Assembly: GCA_017521805.1 (NCBI GenBank)
Contig: JAFXDK010000042.1
Span: 60,550 to 124,549 of the forward strand
DNA: 64,000 nucleotides
Source: Ruminococcus sp.
GTDB lineage: Bacteria; Bacillota; Clostridia; Oscillospirales; Ruminococcaceae
Direction: 5' to 3'
In this document: piece after piece, positions 25,475 through 34,727 of the stretch
How the letters are laid out: each line of letters begins with the position of its first letter
How positions within the stretch are numbered: the first letter of the stretch is position 1
The notes under the pieces: generated by a model
What the model was told of the DNA's origin: nothing
Seen by the model: the letters and a program-made list of their open reading frames with translations, nothing else
Databases searched by the model: none
Program-made: the position numbers and the translations under genes

Positions 25475-26836
25475 ATGAATACATATATTGAAGAAATACG
25501 AAAATACACCTCCGCTGACGCGAAAAAAGCCTATGTCCGCAGTTTCGGCTGTCAGCTTAATATATCAGACGGAGAAAAGATTAAAGGTCTGCTGAAAAAT
25601 GCGGGGTATTCCTTTACCGAGGACGAAAACGAGGCTGATTTGATTATCCTCAACACCTGCGCCGTCCGCGAAAACGCCGAGGACAGAGTGTTTGGAATCG
25701 TGGGCAGTATGAAGAAGCTGAAAGAGCAGAAACCCTCCCTGATTATTGGTATATCCGGCTGTATGACGGCCCAGGAGCATATTGCGGAACGCATTAAAAA
25801 ATCATATCCGCAGGTTGATATCGTAGTGGGAACATCTGCGCTGAACAGCCTGCCGAAGCTTCTTGCAGACTGCATAAGAGGACAGAAATTCGGCATGGAT
25901 ATCGCCGAATATGCCGATTTTTCACAGGCTGTGGAGCAGGTGCGCGAAAGCACTTTCAGAGCAAGTGTGCCGATTATGTTCGGCTGCAATAACTTCTGCA
26001 CATACTGCATTGTTCCCTATGTAAGAGGCAGGGAGCGCAGCCGCAAGCAGGAGGATATCATCGCAGAAGTGCGCGGACTTGTGCAGAACGGCTACAAGGA
26101 AATTATGCTTCTCGGTCAGAATGTCAACAGCTACGGCAATGATTTTGGCGAAACAGAGGCGTTTCCGCGGCTTCTCCGTGAGCTTGACAAAATCGAGGGG
26201 GATTTCATAATCCGCTTTATGTCCTCTCATCCAAAGGACGCTACACGGGAGCTTATCGACGCTATTTTCGACTGCAAAAAGGTTGCAAAGCATCTGCATC
26301 TGCCTCTGCAAAGCGGCAGCAGTGACGTTCTGGAGCGTATGAACCGCAGATACACCGCTGAAAAGTATTTGGAGATAGTAGACTATATCCGCGAAAAAGA
26401 CGAGAATTTCTCTCTCACAACTGATATCATTGTGGGATTCCCCAACGAGAGCGACGAGGAATTTGAGGCTACAATAGATATGATGAAGCGCGTGAAATAC
26501 GACAATATTTACTCGTTTATCTATTCAAAGCGGACAGGCACAAAAGCGGCTGAAATGGAGGATTTAACTCCCGAGGACGTAAAGGGACAGCGTATGAGGC
26601 GGCTTTTAGAGATTCAGCGCGAGATTTCCACGGAGCATTACAAGCGGTTTATCGACAAGAAAATGCGCGTTCTTGCAGATGATGTTTCAAAGAAGAAAAT
26701 CGGCTGTATATCGGGAAAATCTGAGGAATTCATAATAGTTGAGTTTGAGGGTGACGAATCCCTTATCGGTCAATTTGTAGAAGTTGAAATCACCGGCGCA
26801 ATGAATTGGGCAGTGTTTGGTAAGTTAATAAAATAA
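25475..26836 (+). CDS. miaB: tRNA-2-methylthio-N6-dimethylallyladenosine synthase MiaB
   Basis: 453 residues; radical-SAM methylthiotransferase acting on tRNA position 37 after MiaA. The N-terminal UPF0004 domain binds an Fe-S cluster through SFGCQLNISDGE, NTCAVRE and SGCMTAQ. The radical-SAM motif is NNFCTYCIVPYVRGRERSR. HLPLQSGSSDVLERMNRRY and a C-terminal TRAM domain follow. Here miaB, the YlbF/YmcA gene, mutS, mutL, miaA and hfq follow the order seen in Bacillus and Clostridium. Confidence 0.97.
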   Translation: MNTYIEEIRKYTSADAKKAYVRSFGCQLNISDGEKIKGLLKNAGYSFTEDENEADLIILNTCAVRENAEDRVFGIVGSMKKLKEQKPSLIIGISGCMTAQEHIAERIKKSYPQVDIVVGTSALNSLPKLLADCIRGQKFGMDIAEYADFSQAVEQVRESTFRASVPIMFGCNNFCTYCIVPYVRGRERSRKQEDIIAEVRGLVQNGYKEIMLLGQNVNSYGNDFGETEAFPRLLRELDKIEGDFIIRFMSSHPKDATRELIDAIFDCKKVAKHLHLPLQSGSSDVLERMNRRYTAEKYLEIVDYIREKDENFSLTTDIIVGFPNESDEEFEATIDMMKRVKYDNIYSFIYSKRTGTKAAEMEDLTPEDVKGQRMRRLLEIQREISTEHYKRFIDKKMRVLADDVSKKKIGCISGKSEEFIIVEFEGDESLIGQFVEVEITGAMNWAVFGKLIK

Positions 26837-26863
26837 ATTTATATATTTAAGGAGAAAAATACA

Positions 26864-27268
26864 ATGGATATTATGGAAATGACAAGAGAATTAGGTAAGG
26901 CTTTACAGGCAGATGACCGCTATATTGCGTACAATCTCGCAAAGCAGGTAAACGACAACGACGCTGAATTACAGCAGCAGATTAACGATTTTGACAGAAT
27001 GAGAAACGAGCTCAACGCTGAACTTTGCAAAGAAAACAAGGATACAGACAAAATCAAGGAGCTTGACGAGGGTATAAAAGACAACTACAAAAAGATTATG
27101 TCTAATAAGAATATGGTTGTATTCTCTGCGGCACAGGGCGCATTAGAGGCTCTTGTGAACAACATCAACCAGATTATTACACTCTGCGCAAACGGTGAGG
27201 ACCCTGATACCTGCCAGCCCTCACAGGGATGCACAGGCAGCTGTGAATCCTGCGGAGGATGTCACTAA
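26864..27268 (+). CDS. YlbF/YmcA (RicF/RicA) family protein with Cys-rich tail
   Basis: 134 residues. The first 110 are helical and match the YlbF/YmcA family (MTRELGKALQADDRYIAY, then VVFSAAQGALEALVNNINQI). The last 20 hold five Cys (CQPSQGCTGSCESCGGC), a plausible Fe-S ligand set. The position between miaB and mutS equals that of ymcA (ricA) in Bacillus, whereas the Cys tail is more like ylbF (ricF), so I leave the symbol open. It is the likely partner of RicT at 14856. Confidence 0.85.
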   Translation: MDIMEMTRELGKALQADDRYIAYNLAKQVNDNDAELQQQINDFDRMRNELNAELCKENKDTDKIKELDEGIKDNYKKIMSNKNMVVFSAAQGALEALVNNINQIITLCANGEDPDTCQPSQGCTGSCESCGGCH

Positions 27269-27283
27269 AGGGAACCTCTAAAT

Positions 27284-27504
27284 TAATTAAGAATTATGAA
27301 TGAAGAATTAAGAATTAATTCGTAATGCATAATTATTGTGTGCGTTGAATTTTGCCGTGAAATTATGAATTTGTAGGGACACGGCGTGACGTGTCCGAAA
27401 TTTTGGAACGAAATTCAGGCATATATACAGAATGTATTTATACACCAATATTCTTTGTGTAAAATAACATTTAAGGCACGGACACGGCACGCCGTGCCCC
27501 TACG
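27284..27504. repeat. AT-rich repeat and two short hairpin repeats before mutS
   Basis: ATTAAGAATT words at 27284-27335, a degenerate TAGGGACACGGCGTGACGTG unit with AATTTTGGAACGAAATTCAGG (27372-27419) and a reverse GGACACGGCACGCCGTGCCCC unit (27478-27504). The insertion lengthens the gap between the YlbF/YmcA gene and mutS to about 275 bp. Confidence 0.7.
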
Positions 27505-27544
27505 ATATTGTATTTTTCACAAACAAAAAATAAGGAGAAATCTT

Positions 27545-30169
27545 ATGGGAATCGAAATCGACAGAAAAAAATTATCACCTATGATGCAACAGTATTTCGA
27601 GGTGAAAGATAAATATAAAGACTGTATTCTGTTCTTCCGTCTGGGAGATTTCTATGAGATGTTCTTCGACGACGCTGTTACAGTATCGAAAATGCTGGAA
27701 CTCACTCTTACAGGACGTGACTGCGGACTGCCCGAAAGAGCTCCTATGTGCGGAATCCCTTATCATTCGGCGGATATGTACATCAAGCGCCTTATAGATA
27801 TGGGCAAAAAGGTGGCTGTATGCGAACAACTCACCGACCCTGCGGAGACAAAGGGAATTGTTGTCCGCGATGTTATCCGCGTTGTAACTCCCGGTACAAT
27901 TACGGAATCGGGTATGCTTGACGACGGCGAAAACAACTATATATGCAGTATTTTCTACGATGAATACAATAAAACCTGCGGCATAGCCTCTGCGGATATT
28001 TCCACAGGCGAGGCTGATATAAGCTTTTACGAGGGAAAAGAAATGGAGCAGGGCGTTATCAATGAGCTGTCACGCTGTCAGCCTGCGGAGGTAATTTTTC
28101 CCGAAAGCTTTCTTTCCCTTAAAACAGTTGCGGATTTCATCAAGACACGGTTAAACTGCGCTGTAACTCTCCGTGATACAGACTGCTTTTCCCCCGAAAA
28201 ACAGCGGGATTATATATGCGAGGTATTTAGTGTAAGCTCCGTTGCAGAGCTTGGCATATCTGAAAATGGTGCTGATTGTGCCGCTGTATGCGGACTTTTC
28301 GACTATATCCGCGATACGCAGAAAACCTCTGTTTCACGATTTACAGCCCTTAATCTCCTCAACGGTGATGCCTTTATGGGACTTGACCTCAACGCGCGCC
28401 GAAATCTCGAATTGACGGAAACTCTGCGAAATAAGGAGAAAAAAGGCTCTCTGCTGTGGGTACTGGATTCCACACGCACCTCAATGGGTAGACGTATGCT
28501 GAAAAGCTGGATTGAACAGCCGCTGAAAAGTCCTGCAAGAATTATCGAGCGCCTTGACGCTGTGGACGCACTTTATAAAAAGAGCGTAGTTCTTTCCGAT
28601 ATAGGCGAGCTTCTCGACCGCACATACGACCTTGAACGACTTATGACGAAAATCATGTATAAGTCGGCAAATCCCCGTGATGTGAAATCCCTGTCGGCTA
28701 CGGCAATGCAGCTGCCCCTGCTGAAACAGGAGCTTTCAAAGCTTGAAAATTCAAAGCTTTTAGCGCGATATAACAGCGAAATTTCCGACTTGGGAGAAAT
28801 CGTCCGCCTTGTTGAAAATGCCATTATGGACGAGCCGCCTGTGTCTGTCAAGGACGGCGGAGTTATCAAGGACGGCTTCAATAAGGAGCTTGACGACTTG
28901 CGTCATATCATGACACACGGCAAGGAGATAATTGACGAAATTGAACAGCGTGAAAAAGAGGCTACGGGTATCAAGAATCTGAAAATTGGCTTTAACCGTG
29001 TATTCGGCTATTATCTCGAAGTTACACGCTCCTACTATGACCTTATCCCTGACGGGTGGATTCGCAAACAAACCCTTGCCAATGCGGAGCGATTTATCAC
29101 CGAGGAGCTGAAAAATGCCGAAAATTCCATTCTCGGAGCAAAGGACAAGGCGCTTTCATTAGAGGCTGAAATTTTCAGCGAAGTCCGTGATTTCCTTGCA
29201 ACAAAGCTTGCCTCTGTACAGCAGACAGCCTCTGCGGTTGCGGCTGTGGACGTACTCTGCGCCTTTGCGGAAACTTCTCTGCGGAATATGTATGTTAAGC
29301 CCGATATCGCTATTGACGGCGCGGTTGATATAAAGGGCGGCAGACACCCTGTTGTTGAGCTTATGCTCAAAGATGAAATGTTTGTTCCAAATGATATTTA
29401 CATAGACAACAAATCAAACAGAATGTCGATTATTACAGGTCCTAATATGTCCGGTAAATCCACATATATGCGACAGACGGCGCTTATTGTGCTTATGGCG
29501 CAGATTGGCTGTTTTGTCCCTGCGGATTCCGCAAAAATCTCTGTAGTGGATAAGATTTTCACCCGTGTTGGAGCGTCCGATGATTTGACGGCAGGACAGT
29601 CAACTTTTATGGTGGAAATGAGCGAGGTATCGGATATACTGAAAAATGCAACGCCAAACAGTCTTGTTATTCTTGACGAGGTTGGACGAGGAACTTCAAC
29701 TTTTGACGGCGTGAGCATTGCCCGTGCCGTAGCGGAGCATATCTGCGGAAGTAAAAAGCTTGGCTGTAAAACTCTTTTTGCTACCCATTACCATGAGCTT
29801 ATCGGCTTGGAGAATGAGCTGGAGGGCGTTAAGAATTACAGTATAGCCGTAAATAAACACGGCGGAAATATCCGCTTCCTGCGAAAGATTGTACGCGGCG
29901 GAGTTGATGAAAGCTACGGTATAGACGTTGCAAAGCTTGCAGGTCTTCCCTCAAAGGTGGTAAGCCGCGCAAGAGAGCTTCTTGCGGAAATGGAGCTTTC
30001 ACACAAGGCAGAAAAGGCAGTACAGCCTGAAAGCGATAACCAGATAAGCTTCGGCAGTATGAATCGTGAAGCGGCTCTTGATATGCTTGAAAGAACAAAT
30101 ATAGACGAACTTACCGACAGCGAATGCCGCGATTTATTGCGCGATATGGCAGGTTTATTGAGCCTTTAG
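27545..30169 (+). CDS. mutS: DNA mismatch repair protein MutS
   Basis: 874 residues, a full-length MutS1. The N-terminal mismatch-reading motif is FRLGDFYEMFFDDA (Phe-Tyr-Glu). The ATPase has GPNMSGKST, then the LVILDEVGRGTSTFDG Walker B/ABC region and FATHYHEL. The frame is open further upstream through repeat sequence, but the ATG at 27545 follows AAGGAG and gives the normal N terminus (MGIEIDRKKLSPMMQQYFEV). mutL lies downstream but is separated by two small genes and repeats. Confidence 0.97.
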   Translation: MGIEIDRKKLSPMMQQYFEVKDKYKDCILFFRLGDFYEMFFDDAVTVSKMLELTLTGRDCGLPERAPMCGIPYHSADMYIKRLIDMGKKVAVCEQLTDPAETKGIVVRDVIRVVTPGTITESGMLDDGENNYICSIFYDEYNKTCGIASADISTGEADISFYEGKEMEQGVINELSRCQPAEVIFPESFLSLKTVADFIKTRLNCAVTLRDTDCFSPEKQRDYICEVFSVSSVAELGISENGADCAAVCGLFDYIRDTQKTSVSRFTALNLLNGDAFMGLDLNARRNLELTETLRNKEKKGSLLWVLDSTRTSMGRRMLKSWIEQPLKSPARIIERLDAVDALYKKSVVLSDIGELLDRTYDLERLMTKIMYKSANPRDVKSLSATAMQLPLLKQELSKLENSKLLARYNSEISDLGEIVRLVENAIMDEPPVSVKDGGVIKDGFNKELDDLRHIMTHGKEIIDEIEQREKEATGIKNLKIGFNRVFGYYLEVTRSYYDLIPDGWIRKQTLANAERFITEELKNAENSILGAKDKALSLEAEIFSEVRDFLATKLASVQQTASAVAAVDVLCAFAETSLRNMYVKPDIAIDGAVDIKGGRHPVVELMLKDEMFVPNDIYIDNKSNRMSIITGPNMSGKSTYMRQTALIVLMAQIGCFVPADSAKISVVDKIFTRVGASDDLTAGQSTFMVEMSEVSDILKNATPNSLVILDEVGRGTSTFDGVSIARAVAEHICGSKKLGCKTLFATHYHELIGLENELEGVKNYSIAVNKHGGNIRFLRKIVRGGVDESYGIDVAKLAGLPSKVVSRARELLAEMELSHKAEKAVQPESDNQISFGSMNREAALDMLERTNIDELTDSECRDLLRDMAGLLSL

Positions 30170-30230
30170 CTTTTAGCCTATAGCCTTTAGCTGACGGTGC
30201 GGAAAATTTAACGGATACAAGTTAATTTCG

Positions 30231-30325
30231 TAGGGGCTGCCTTTGGCAGTCCGCGGGCGGATAATATCCGCCCCTACACAGAACAACGTATTATATGCCG
30301 TGTCCGCAATTTCGCAATGAAATTG
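30231..30325. repeat. Short hairpin repeats after mutS
   Basis: TAGGGGCTGCCTTTGGCAGTCC joined head to head with GGCGGATAATATCCGCCCC and CTAC (30231-30278), and then a half GGACACGG unit with AATTTCGCAATGAAATT (30297-30325). The last palindrome runs up to the next gene. Confidence 0.7.
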
Positions 30326-30346
30326 ATAATTGAAAAGGGGATTGTT

Positions 30347-30580
30347 ATGAAACACACAATAAAAGATGAAAAATGTCCCTATTGCGGAGAAACCGAATTT
30401 CTGACTTTTATAGAGCCAACAGGACTTCAGAACTATCTTGTTCCTGAATATGACAGTTTTTTCAATGAAACTGATAAATATCTTCGTCACGTAATATGCC
30501 GCAGTTGTGGAAGCGTTGTAAGAAGCTATATAAAAAATCCAGAGTTGCTTTTGCCGAAAAAGGACAGACGGGAGAATTAA
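30347..30580 (+). CDS. Small zinc-ribbon protein
   Basis: 77 residues from the ATG at 30347, behind AAAAGGGG. KCPYCGE at the N terminus and ICRSCGS near residue 55 form a two-CxxC zinc ribbon. The part between them is acidic and aromatic. No catalytic domain. I do not recognise the family beyond the zinc ribbon. The upstream repeat forms its leader. Confidence 0.65.
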   Translation: MKHTIKDEKCPYCGETEFLTFIEPTGLQNYLVPEYDSFFNETDKYLRHVICRSCGSVVRSYIKNPELLLPKKDRREN

Positions 30581-30592
30581 TTCGTAATTATT

Positions 30593-30620
30593 TTGTAGGG
30601 GCGATGCCTACATAGCCCCG
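30593..30620 (+). repeat. Short TAGGGG hairpin repeat, divergent
   Basis: TAGGGGCGATGCCTACATAG then CCCCG; a weak member of the short family, directly before the ribosome site of the next gene. Confidence 0.45.
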
Positions 30621-30642
30621 TTTAATAACAGAGGTGAACAAT

Positions 30643-31263
30643 ATGCCTGCATACTTTTCTTTAATAATGGAGTACAGCCGTGCAGAGTTGGATTTTGACA
30701 ATATGAAGGAGCTCACGGCGTACATCAAACACGCAGGACTTGAATTCAAGGGCGGAACATATCATTCCGCAAATGATACGCTCGAGGATATCATGGAATG
30801 GAACCAGAAAAAGCTTGAAGAGGATTTTGAGCTGGATTATGATGAGAATGCCGACAACGATTACAAGCAGATGTGCTTTAGTTACGGCGGCTTTTCCGAG
30901 GTTCGCGGCTTCATCATGAACGAGGAACCCATACGCGGAGAGTATATCTTTACTCTGTTGATACCTCAGAAGGAGGTCCACGCTGAGGGGCATACCTACA
31001 GGAAAGAAGCTGTTGAGAAACTGAAAGCCCTTGCTGCAAAGCTTTGGATGTTCCAAAAGACAAGAACTGTACAGACAGAGCTAGAGCTGGGCGATGGCAT
31101 CGTTTCCGAAATGGATATCAAGGAGGGCGCAGAGCCCAGTGCCTGTCCATTTGCTATCGTATCGGAAAAGCAGTTCGGACGCATGGACACAGCCAATTAT
31201 ACTGTCGAGCATATAGAATACGGCGGAGTTATCCTCATACCAAAGGATATAAAGCTGGTATGA
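30643..31263 (+). CDS. Conserved-looking protein of unknown function between mutS and mutL
   Basis: 206 residues from the ATG at 30643 (MPAYFSLIMEYSRAELDFD), chosen because GAGGTG lies six bases before it; a GTG nine bases upstream would be part of that site. Acidic and soluble, with no signal peptide or membrane segment. It alternates strands and helices, with a central FSYGGFSEVRGFIMNEEP and a C-terminal YTVEHIEYGGVILIPKDI. No known motif. Base use fits the neighbours, so it does not look recently acquired. Confidence 0.7.
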   Translation: MPAYFSLIMEYSRAELDFDNMKELTAYIKHAGLEFKGGTYHSANDTLEDIMEWNQKKLEEDFELDYDENADNDYKQMCFSYGGFSEVRGFIMNEEPIRGEYIFTLLIPQKEVHAEGHTYRKEAVEKLKALAAKLWMFQKTRTVQTELELGDGIVSEMDIKEGAEPSACPFAIVSEKQFGRMDTANYTVEHIEYGGVILIPKDIKLV

Positions 31264-31291
31264 CCTGGCGAAATTAGAAAGGAAGTAAGCA

Positions 31292-33292
31292 ATGCCTCCA
31301 ATTAATGTCCTCAGCAAAGAAATATCAGAGCTTATCGCCGCAGGTGAGGTTATTGAACGTCCCTCCTCGGTTATAAAGGAGCTTGTGGAAAATTCAATAG
31401 ATTCGGGAGCAAGGCATATCACCGTTGAGATAAAAAACGGCGGTACGACCTATATGCGTGTTACCGACGACGGCTGTGGAATTGCCTTTGATGATGTTCC
31501 AAAAGCCTTTCTTCGTCATGCCACAAGCAAGATTTCCGAAAAAGACGACCTTGACAACATCTTCACCCTCGGATTCAGAGGTGAGGCTCTTGCCTCCGTC
31601 TGTGCCGTTTCAAAGGTGGAGCTTATGACAAAGCAGAAAGACGATGTCTACGGCACACGGTACACAATCGAGGGCAGCGTTGAAGTCTCCCACGAGGAAA
31701 GCGGCTGTCCCGACGGTACAACTGTAATTATCCGCGATATTTTCTATAACGTCCCTGCCCGTGCAAAGTTCATGAAAAAGGACGTTACAGAGGCTAATGC
31801 TGTGAGCAGTATCGTCCAGAAAATTGCTCTGTCACACCCCGATATCGCCATAAAAATGATACGCGATAACCGTGTGGAGTTCAACTCCAGCGGCGACGGA
31901 GAGCTGTATTCCGCTGTATATGCTATTTTCGGCAAGGATTTCGTCCGTGACCTACTTCCCGTTGACTATGAGGAAAACGGCATTAAAATAAGCGGATACA
32001 TCATAAAGCCGCTGTATGCCAAGTTCAACCGTTCATTCCAGAATTTCTTCGTAAACGGCAGATTTGTGAAGTCTAAGCTGTGTTCCGCGGCACTTGAAAA
32101 TTCCTACGAAAATATGATTATGACGGGGAAATTCCCTGCCTGCGTCCTTATGATTGATATGCACCCGTCACTCATGGACGTAAATATCCACCCCACAAAA
32201 GCGGAGGTGCGGTTCATCAACGAAAAGCAGGTGACAAATGCTATATATTTCGCTGTAAAGAATACTTTTTCACAAAGCGGACTTATATACGAATTCGAGA
32301 CAAAACAACAGCGTGACTGGTACAAACAGCCTGAACCCGAGCCTGTCATTCAGCAGGAAATCATGTTCACTCCCATTTCGGATATAGCAAAAAAAGAGGA
32401 AGAAATGCGTAAAACTGAGGATATCCCACAGCCTGCCTCAGCTCCGATTATAAAACCTGATATCCCGATTGTCAAGCCTGATACATCGCGTGAATGGGCT
32501 GAGCTTGACAAAAAGCCTGAGGAAAAATCGGAATACGCTGTATTCAAAAGTGAGCCTGCGGAAGAAAAGCCTCTCCTTGACAGGAAAAATCTGGATTTGG
32601 AAGCTGTGAAATCTGCGGCAGAGGCGGCTGAAGAAGGGTTCAAATACCTTGATGTAAAGGCTTTTGAAAAGAAAAAAGAGCCTGAGATTGTACAACCCAC
32701 AGTTCAGCAGGAAAAGCCTACAATCCCTGAAATAAAAGTAATTGGCGAAGCTTTCGGACTTTATGTTATTGTGGAATCCGAGGGCAAGCTGATTATGATT
32801 GACAAGCATGCCGCCCATGAGCGTATAATATTTGAACGGCTGAAAAGCAGAAATTGCCGACAGTACAGCCAGAAACTCCTTGTGGGGATAAAGCTTCTTC
32901 TCACTGCGGAGGAAATCGACGCACTTGAAAATAACAGCGAACTTCTTGACGATATGGGATTTGCCTTTGATTTCAGCGAAAAGCCCTATATCACTGCAAC
33001 TGCTCTGCCGACGTTTCTTATGGACTGCGACGCAGAGGCAATGATTTGCGAGGTTGCGGAAAATCTCCGCCGCCACAAGCTGAATCCGCAATCCTCCTAT
33101 CTTGACGATGTATTGCACAATATGGCTTGCAAGGCGGCTATAAAGGCGAATGACAAAAATACTCCCGAGGAAATGAAAGCTCTTGCGGAGCAGGTTTTCG
33201 CCGATGAAAAAATACGCCACTGTCCCCACGGCAGACCTGTTATGTTTACTATGACAAAATCAAATATAGACCACCAGTTTAAGCGGACTTGA
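31292..33292 (+). CDS. mutL: DNA mismatch repair endonuclease MutL
   Basis: 666 residues. The N-terminal GHKL ATPase has ELVENSIDSGA, VTDDGCGIAF and LGFRGEALAS. A Pro/Glu-rich linker spans about 350-470. The C-terminal domain carries DKHAAHERIIFE, the nickase metal motif with Lys where many proteins have Gln, and the late CPHGRPVMF motif. The enzyme should therefore cut DNA, as expected in an organism without MutH. Ribosome site AAAGGAAG. Confidence 0.97.
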   Translation: MPPINVLSKEISELIAAGEVIERPSSVIKELVENSIDSGARHITVEIKNGGTTYMRVTDDGCGIAFDDVPKAFLRHATSKISEKDDLDNIFTLGFRGEALASVCAVSKVELMTKQKDDVYGTRYTIEGSVEVSHEESGCPDGTTVIIRDIFYNVPARAKFMKKDVTEANAVSSIVQKIALSHPDIAIKMIRDNRVEFNSSGDGELYSAVYAIFGKDFVRDLLPVDYEENGIKISGYIIKPLYAKFNRSFQNFFVNGRFVKSKLCSAALENSYENMIMTGKFPACVLMIDMHPSLMDVNIHPTKAEVRFINEKQVTNAIYFAVKNTFSQSGLIYEFETKQQRDWYKQPEPEPVIQQEIMFTPISDIAKKEEEMRKTEDIPQPASAPIIKPDIPIVKPDTSREWAELDKKPEEKSEYAVFKSEPAEEKPLLDRKNLDLEAVKSAAEAAEEGFKYLDVKAFEKKKEPEIVQPTVQQEKPTIPEIKVIGEAFGLYVIVESEGKLIMIDKHAAHERIIFERLKSRNCRQYSQKLLVGIKLLLTAEEIDALENNSELLDDMGFAFDFSEKPYITATALPTFLMDCDAEAMICEVAENLRRHKLNPQSSYLDDVLHNMACKAAIKANDKNTPEEMKALAEQVFADEKIRHCPHGRPVMFTMTKSNIDHQFKRT

Positions 33293-33295
33293 ATA

Positions 33296-33384
33296 ATGCG
33301 TAATTATTATGCGAAAATTGTTATTTTGTAGGGGACGGCGCCCACGACGTCCCGAAATTGAGGCGGATAATATCCGCCCCTACA
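33296..33384. repeat. Short hairpin repeats before miaA
   Basis: TAATGCGTAATT (AT-rich word), then TAGGGGACGGCGCCCACGACG and TCCC, then a reverse GGCGGATAATATCCGCCCC unit ending in CTAC. It fills the gap of about 110 bp between mutL and miaA. Confidence 0.7.
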
Positions 33385-33400
33385 CAAAAGAAGGGATATT

Positions 33401-34348
33401 ATGACCGAAAATAAACCAAAAGTTATTGCTGTATGCGGACCAACGGCAAGCGGTAAAACATGGCTTGGTGTGGAGCTTGCGCTTCTCCTTGACGGCGAAA
33501 TTGTCTCCGCTGATTCTATGCAGATATATAAAGGTATGGATATCGCCTCCGCAAAGCCCACAGAGGCTGAAAAAAAGGGAATTCCGCATCATCTTATGGA
33601 TTTCCTCGACCGTGATGTAACATTCAGCGCCGCCGATTACGTCCGCCTTGCCCACGAAAAAATCAGGGATATTCTCAGCAGAGGGAAAATGCCCATTATC
33701 GTAGGCGGTACGGGACTTTACATTGATTCCCTGCTCAACAATGTAAATTTTTCCGAGGTAAAAAGCGATGAGGAATACAGAAAAAGTCTGTATGATTTTG
33801 CCGAAAAAAACGGCAACGAGGCGCTTTACGATAGGCTTGTTTCCGCCGATCCTGAGGCGGCAGAGCAGATACACATGAACAATCTCGTCCGGGTTATACG
33901 TGCTCTGGAGGTTATACACGTTACAGGCAGAAAATTTAGCGAACTCAAAGCTGAAAGCCGTCTTGTTGAAAATCCCTACGATTCGCTTATAATCGGGCTT
34001 AATGCCGCTGACCGTTCCGTGCTGTACGACAGAATAAATCAGCGGGTTGACGAAATGGTGGAAACGGGACTTGTGGATGAGGCGCGTGAACTCTGGCAGT
34101 CGCCGCCCATGAAAACAGCGGCAAACGCTATCGGCTATAAGGAGCTTATCCCGTATTTCCAAAATACCATGGCTTTAGGTGAATGTATAGACAAAATTAA
34201 GCAGGAAACACGACGTTATGCCAAAAGACAGCTCACTTGGTTTAGAAGAAATGACAGTATTCAGTGGGTTATTATAGATGATTTTAGTAAAAAATGTGAA
34301 ATTTTTGAAAAATGTAAAAAAGCTATAGCAAAATACGGAATAATGTGA
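33401..34348 (+). CDS. miaA: tRNA dimethylallyltransferase MiaA
   Basis: 315 residues. CGPTASGKTWLGVELA is the Walker A loop; SADSMQIYKGMDIASAKPT and GGTGLYIDSLL are the family signatures. It isopentenylates A37 of tRNAs, the substrate of MiaB encoded 7 kb upstream. Ribosome site AAGAAGGG. Confidence 0.97.
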   Translation: MTENKPKVIAVCGPTASGKTWLGVELALLLDGEIVSADSMQIYKGMDIASAKPTEAEKKGIPHHLMDFLDRDVTFSAADYVRLAHEKIRDILSRGKMPIIVGGTGLYIDSLLNNVNFSEVKSDEEYRKSLYDFAEKNGNEALYDRLVSADPEAAEQIHMNNLVRVIRALEVIHVTGRKFSELKAESRLVENPYDSLIIGLNAADRSVLYDRINQRVDEMVETGLVDEARELWQSPPMKTAANAIGYKELIPYFQNTMALGECIDKIKQETRRYAKRQLTWFRRNDSIQWVIIDDFSKKCEIFEKCKKAIAKYGIM

Positions 34349-34476
34349 TATAATGTATAGTGTGTATTTTTATCTATGGATAAATTATGGATAAACAGAT
34401 GCACGATGTAGAGCAAAATAACCCGTTCCGCTGAAGAAATCTCAGGAACAGGAATAAAAAAGAATGGAGAATTATT

Positions 34477-34716
34477 ATGAACAAGGCTATTAACTTACAG
34501 GACGTTTTCCTTAATCAGTGCCGCAAAGGAAAAATTGCTGTTACTATAATCCTCACAAACGGATTTCAGTTCAAGGGACTGGTAAAGGGCTTCGATAATT
34601 ATGTTGCTATTTTCGACTGCGACGGCAAACAGCAGCTTGTGTACAAGCATGCTATTTCTACAATTATTCCTGCAAAGTCAGTTTCTATCCTCGATACAGC
34701 CGATAAAGCAGAGTAA
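34477..34716 (+). CDS. hfq: RNA chaperone Hfq
   Basis: 79 residues. The Sm1 motif is at [20 protein letters not shown] and the Sm2 motif YKHAISTI is intact. It follows miaA as in many bacteria. The 128-bp gap contains a hairpin GTTCCGCTGA/TCAGGAAC just before the ribosome site; its role is unknown. Confidence 0.97.
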   Translation: MNKAINLQDVFLNQCRKGKIAVTIILTNGFQFKGLVKGFDNYVAIFDCDGKQQLVYKHAISTIIPAKSVSILDTADKAE

Positions 34717-34727
34717 GCGGTGATATA

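Noticed and set aside
27386-27544. N-terminal extension of MutS
   Set aside because: The extra 53 codons translate repeat hairpins; the ATG at 27545 has the ribosome site and normal N terminus.
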